Positions 62,446-64,000 of a stretch of 64,000 bases of DNA are shown here, piece after piece. The position numbers and the translations under genes are program-made. This DNA comes from Janthinobacterium psychrotolerans (lineage in GTDB: Bacteria > Pseudomonadota > Gammaproteobacteria > Burkholderiales > Burkholderiaceae_D), in NCBI RefSeq assembly GCF_001677885.1, contig NZ_LOCQ01000052.1, forward strand, positions 124,001-188,000. Direction: 5' to 3'. Within the stretch, counting starts at the first letter, position 1; each line of letters starts with the position of its first letter. The notes below the pieces were generated by a model. It searched no databases. It saw nothing but the letters and a program-made list of their open reading frames with translations, and was not told the DNA's origin.

Positions 62446-62522
62446 CTCTAACCCCTCTGAAACATGAATGTCTGACTGCCGCGCCCGGCGCCTGATGGCG
62501 GCGGGCGCTTGTTACGCGGAGT

Positions 62523-63449
62523 TCAGTTCTTGCTGATGTACTTGGCGATGTTGTCCTGCACTACCAGCTCGTACGGGATCATGTTCATGTCGGGCAGCTT
62601 TTCTTTCTTGACCATTTTCATGGCCGCCTGCACGGCACCCGTGCCCTGGCCCTTGGCATCCTGGAATACGGTCAGCGCCAGTTCGTTCGATTTCATCGAC
62701 GACAGTGCATCGGGCGTAGCGTCGACGCCGGCCACCAGCACGGTTTTCGGCGAGACCTTGGCTTGCTTCATGGCGATCAGCGCACCGAGCGCCATCTCGT
62801 CGTTATTGGCGGCAATCGCATCGATCTTCACGCCGGTACTGAGCCACTTGGCCATCAGGTCGATGCCCTTCTTGCGGTCGAAATCGGCGACCTGTTCCTC
62901 GACGATCTTGATGCCAGGGAATTTTTTCGCCACTTCCTTGACGCCCTTGGTACGATCGATCGCCGCATCGCTCGACAGCGCGCCGACCATGATGGCGACA
63001 TTGCCTTTGCCGTTCAGGCGGCGCGCCAGCTCTTCCATCTGCAAGCGGCCGGCCACCAGCGAATCGGAACCGACAAACACGGTGCCGTTACCCATTTTTT
63101 CGTCCGGCTTGCGGTTTACGTAGACCAGCGGAATGCCGGCCTTGCGGGCCGCTGCGGAAATGCGCTTGGTGGCGGCCGTGTCGACCGGATTGACGACGAT
63201 CGCGGAGACGCGCTGGGCGATGAAGTTTTCAACCTGGCTGACCTGGCGGCCGACATCGTTGTTGGCGTCTTCGAACTGGATCTTGACCTTCTGGTTCTCC
63301 GCTTCCTTGGCCATGCCGCCGCGCACGATGGTCAAAAAAGTGTCGAAGGCCGACAGCGACACGCCAATCGACGGCGTCTGGGCGAAGGCGCTGGCAGGCA
63401 GGATGGCAGCGGTGGCGAAGGCCAGGAAGATGCGGCGGCTCAGTTTCAT
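62523..63449 (-). CDS. Sugar/polyol ABC transporter periplasmic substrate-binding protein
   Basis: From the ATG at 63449 (GGAG 5 nt upstream) the protein has 308 residues and a signal peptide MKLSRRIFLAFATAAILPASAFAQ. The type-I binding fold shows IGVSLSAFDTFLTIVRGGMAKEAENQKVKIQFEDANNDVGRQVSQVENFIAQRVSAIVVNPVDTAATKRISAAARKAGIPLVYVNRKPDE. The EDANND...Q...FIA...DAIVVNPVDT pattern resembles myo-inositol or erythritol binding proteins more than ribose ones, so a polyol substrate is plausible. It is the first gene of the minus-strand sugar operon. Confidence 0.9.
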   Translation of the reverse strand: MKLSRRIFLAFATAAILPASAFAQTPSIGVSLSAFDTFLTIVRGGMAKEAENQKVKIQFEDANNDVGRQVSQVENFIAQRVSAIVVNPVDTAATKRISAAARKAGIPLVYVNRKPDEKMGNGTVFVGSDSLVAGRLQMEELARRLNGKGNVAIMVGALSSDAAIDRTKGVKEVAKKFPGIKIVEEQVADFDRKKGIDLMAKWLSTGVKIDAIAANNDEMALGALIAMKQAKVSPKTVLVAGVDATPDALSSMKSNELALTVFQDAKGQGTGAVQAAMKMVKKEKLPDMNMIPYELVVQDNIAKYISKN

Positions 63450-63562
63450 TTTGTCTCCATTATTGTTTATCGTTATGGTCATTCATCACTCAGATACGTC
63501 TCTTTGCGAGGACTGTTCATGAGCTGATACCCATCGTAGATCATGGAAAATCAAAATGCAAT

Positions 63563-63602
63563 AAATATTTCAGTTTTATTTTAATACAGAAAAAATATTT
63601 CA
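63563..63602. promoter_or_regulatory. AT-rich region with a 10-bp direct repeat upstream of the sugar operon
   Basis: AAATATTTCA occurs at 63563-63572 and 63593-63602, exactly 30 bp apart (about three helical turns), each with the palindromic core AAATATTT. The region lies 114-153 nt upstream of the binding-protein start and just after the LacI-type regulator gene. It is a candidate operator pair; nothing else is seen in the 63450-63672 gap. Confidence 0.4.
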
Positions 63603-63672
63603 TATTTTGGAAGACAGCTTTGCCAGGCAGTGCCATGACATGCCAGCAAGCACGGCCAGCACGGGGCAAAAG

Positions 63673-64000
63673 TCAGACGCTTTCGGCCGTATGCAAATCA
63701 AAGGATAGCGGCTCTGGCGCCGCCAGGGATGGGCCGTGCTCGTCGCATGACAGGGCCATGGCGCGCACGGCGGCCTGCGCCAGGCGCTGCTGCGGCGTGG
63801 CGATGACGAGGTCGACAATGCCGTCGATCAGTGCCGAGCGCGTTACCGGCACCAGCTCATTGACCACCACCACCAGGCCCTGCGCCGGCATCTCTTCCCG
63901 CAGCGCGCGCACCACGCCGGCCGAGCCTCCGCCGGCAACGCACAGGCCGACCATCCGGGGATGCGCAGCCAGCAGGTCGAGCACGGTTTCCTGCGACAGG
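63673..64000 (-). CDS. LacI family transcriptional regulator, C-terminal part (cut by the window end)
   Basis: The visible 108 residues (LSQETVLDLLAAHPRMVGLCVAGGGSAGVVRALREEMPAQGLVVVVNELVPVTRSALIDGIVDLVIATPQQRLAQAAVRAMALSCD) are the C-terminal portion of a periplasmic-binding-like effector domain. It is of the type with L-x-x-H-P-x-I-x-G-x-Y-x-x-G-G-G. The N-terminal helix-turn-helix lies beyond the right edge, so the LacI assignment is inferred. It is upstream of the sugar operon on the same strand, with 223 nt between, so it is probably its regulator. Confidence 0.75.
   Translation of the reverse strand, partial: LSQETVLDLLAAHPRMVGLCVAGGGSAGVVRALREEMPAQGLVVVVNELVPVTRSALIDGIVDLVIATPQQRLAQAAVRAMALSCDEHGPSLAAPEPLSFDLHTAESV

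Noticed and set aside
1-64000. CRISPR array, insertion sequence, prophage or replication origin
   Set aside because: No spaced direct repeats, transposase, integrase, phage structural gene or DnaA-box cluster was seen.

Overview
The window is GC-rich chromosomal DNA with dense bidirectional coding. It most likely comes from a betaproteobacterium of the Oxalobacteraceae (Janthinobacterium/Duganella/Massilia-like). That placement is inferred from gene content (SiaABCD cassette, OmpW next to Fur, sugar ABC systems, several chemoreceptors, a formate dehydrogenase-Sel locus) and codon style; no rRNA or other taxonomic marker is present. The opposite strand of many genes carries long spurious open frames, which are left out.

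Layout. 0-9.2 kb: tail of a branched-chain amino-acid ABC operon (livG end, livF), an HDOD protein, small enzymes, oleate hydratase, two tiny membrane proteins, a signal peptidase I gene interrupted by an early amber codon, a sirtuin, S-formylglutathione hydrolase and an alpha/beta hydrolase. 9.2-13.4 kb: a three-gene periplasmic molybdenum hydroxylase (Mo subunit, 2Fe-2S subunit, triheme cytochrome c). 13.5-19.9 kb: Na+/H+ antiporter, an ArsR-desaturase pair, gamma-carbonic anhydrase, ompW with an FNR-type site, fur with a Fur box, a MerR regulator and a quinone reductase. 20.0-23.0 kb: a SiaABCD-type phosphatase/kinase/phosphoprotein/diguanylate cyclase cassette.

23.8-34.6 kb: a coherent sugar locus best read as 2-deoxy-D-ribose catabolism. 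It holds a DeoR regulator, deoxyribose-phosphate aldolase, a two-domain ALDH16-like aldehyde dehydrogenase, a RbsD/FucU mutarotase, a ribokinase-family kinase and a complete ABC importer. The promoter contains a palindrome with the half-sites and spacing of the E. coli DeoR operator, and a 21-codon leader ORF overlaps the aldolase start. 34.8-44.1 kb (minus strand): a nearly self-contained selenocysteine locus, fdhA(UGA)-fdhB-fdhI-fdhE-selA-selB-selC, with a readable SECIS hairpin.

44.3-54.8 kb: nitronate monooxygenase, a Fur-boxed TonB siderophore receptor, a chemoreceptor, a possible orphan T6SS immunity lipoprotein, SulP transporter, GST and PhzF-like protein. 54.8-55.9 kb: a 1.1-kb gene-poor scar holding the 3' half of a tRNA-Cys and inverted repeats, probably a recombination or integration junction. 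55.9-64 kb (minus strand): a second chemoreceptor, then a sugar or polyol locus (LacI-type regulator cut by the window end, ABC importer, ferredoxin-reductase-like flavoprotein, TIM-barrel isomerase/epimerase). Three copies of a REP-like palindrome occur at 28.3 and 34.6-34.7 kb.
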